A stretch of DNA of 64,000 nucleotides. Origin: Spirodela intermedia (Eukaryota > Streptophyta > Magnoliopsida > Alismatales > Araceae). A program made the translations under genes and the position numbers. Shown one piece after another: positions 63,368 to 64,000 of the stretch (positions within the stretch are counted from its first letter, which is position 1; the number at the start of each line of letters is the position of its first letter). Under the pieces are notes generated by a model. The model searched no databases. It was not told the origin of the DNA and worked only from the letters and a program-made list of their open reading frames with translations. Where the stretch lies: assembly GCA_902729315.2 (NCBI GenBank), contig LR746272.1:2452035-2516034 (forward strand). The letters are read 5' to 3'.

Positions 63368-64000
63368 GCTTCTTTTTTTCTAAGTTAAAAATAACACTAG
63401 AGCAGGTTCCCGATTAGACATATTGTAGAGTGACTAGTGAACACTAGATGAAATATAGCAAACATTTCATATATAAGATAAAATTCAAAATTCAAAGAGA
63501 GAATGATGACCCAATGAGCTACCAAGCAGTAAAAGATCAATTTAGAAGCTCTAGAACACCTATTGCCAATAAGATTTCCACACATTTGAGAGAACAAATA
63601 GGTTATAGTATCAACAATTAAAAAGTCTTATTGAGCTCATCTTTAAACTCTTTGGCTTATAGTCATGGAGGCCAATCACCATTGAGAACTGGTGTGAAGC
63701 AAAAAGCATGAGCTAGACCCAGGTCACTGGGACTTAGATGCCTAAAGTGAAGAGGCCAGTGGACTAGATCAAGCAGCATAAATGCACTAATGTTGTGTGC
63801 ATTCAAGGCAACCACTCTATGAGCCTCTTTTTGTGGACCAAAGCATTATTAGTGAAGGCTGGCTCTGAGTTGCACAATATTCATGGTTAGAGATGTTTGC
63901 TATTAGCTCCAATGTCATGTTCTTTATAACACCATTATTTTTTTCATTCAAAGATGTTTGGGGCTCTACATATTCAATGTTGAAATTATTCAGGATTTCG
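63368..64000. other. U2 reversed up to the window edge
   Basis: Mirror of 34,307-34,939. No gene seen. The match continues to the last base, so the palindrome does not end inside the window. Confidence 0.5.

Larger units (their letters stand above)
55376..64000. repeat. Palindrome 2, right arm
   Basis: Inverted partner of 34,307-42,956, running to the end of the window. From inside out: truncated family A LTR and 3' fragment, tandem repeat, copia extra ORF and copia pol remnant, all reversed. Confidence 0.93.

Overview
The window is nuclear DNA of a flowering plant. The evidence is one intron-bearing plant gene for biotin synthesis, present twice, inside a mass of plant-type LTR retrotransposons: a chromodomain Ty3 element, an Athila/Tat-type Ty3 element and a SIRE-like copia relic. 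GC-rich, CpG-rich gene exons beside AT-rich repeats suggest a monocot, but the species cannot be read from the sequence. I see no bacterial, organellar, CRISPR or rRNA features.

The main feature of the window is two giant imperfect palindromes placed end to end. Palindrome 1 pairs 1-15,037 with 17,825-32,833 (paired positions add up to about 32,834; centre near 16.4 kb). Palindrome 2 pairs 34,307-42,956 with 55,376-64,000 (positions add up to 98,307; centre near 49.15 kb). Both run off the window ends, so the real arms may be longer. The same unit thus appears to be read reverse, forward, reverse with a step of about 32.7 kb.

Layout: 1-7,490 is flank U1 reversed (BIOF on the minus strand, an old Athila-like LTR upstream of it, then AT-rich DNA). 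7,491-16,186 is a dead chromodomain element (family A) on the minus strand, with its 5' LTR cut. 16,187-17,824 is a solo LTR of family B (Athila/Tat type). 17,825-25,341 is a second family A copy, plus strand. 25,342-32,833 is U1 forward with the second BIOF. About 33-40.98 kb is flank U2 (degenerate copia element with an extra downstream ORF, and a short tandem repeat). 40,985-43,217 is a 3' piece of family A, its LTR, and the start of another A interior. 43,218-54,285 is a family B element arranged 3'UTR-LTR-interior-LTR. 54,286-57,290 holds two truncated family A 3' pieces, minus strand. 57,291-64,000 is U2 reversed.

The only host gene I can support is BIOF (KAPA synthase). It has six exons and encodes 449 residues, with the same predicted protein in both copies; the copies point away from each other. 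Its last three residues, ARL, fit a peroxisomal targeting signal. Everything else is retrotransposon or unassigned AT-rich sequence, and all retrotransposon reading frames carry stops or frameshifts.

The rearrangement history can be partly read. A target-site duplication of a B insertion seems to be split between 16,182-16,186 and 54,286-54,290. The solo LTR has unmatched flanks. Arm identity drops sharply inside family A. Three truncated A fragments begin at the same pol position. A real chain of inverted duplications and a contig that doubles back between haplotypes at repeats both remain possible; spanning long reads would decide.
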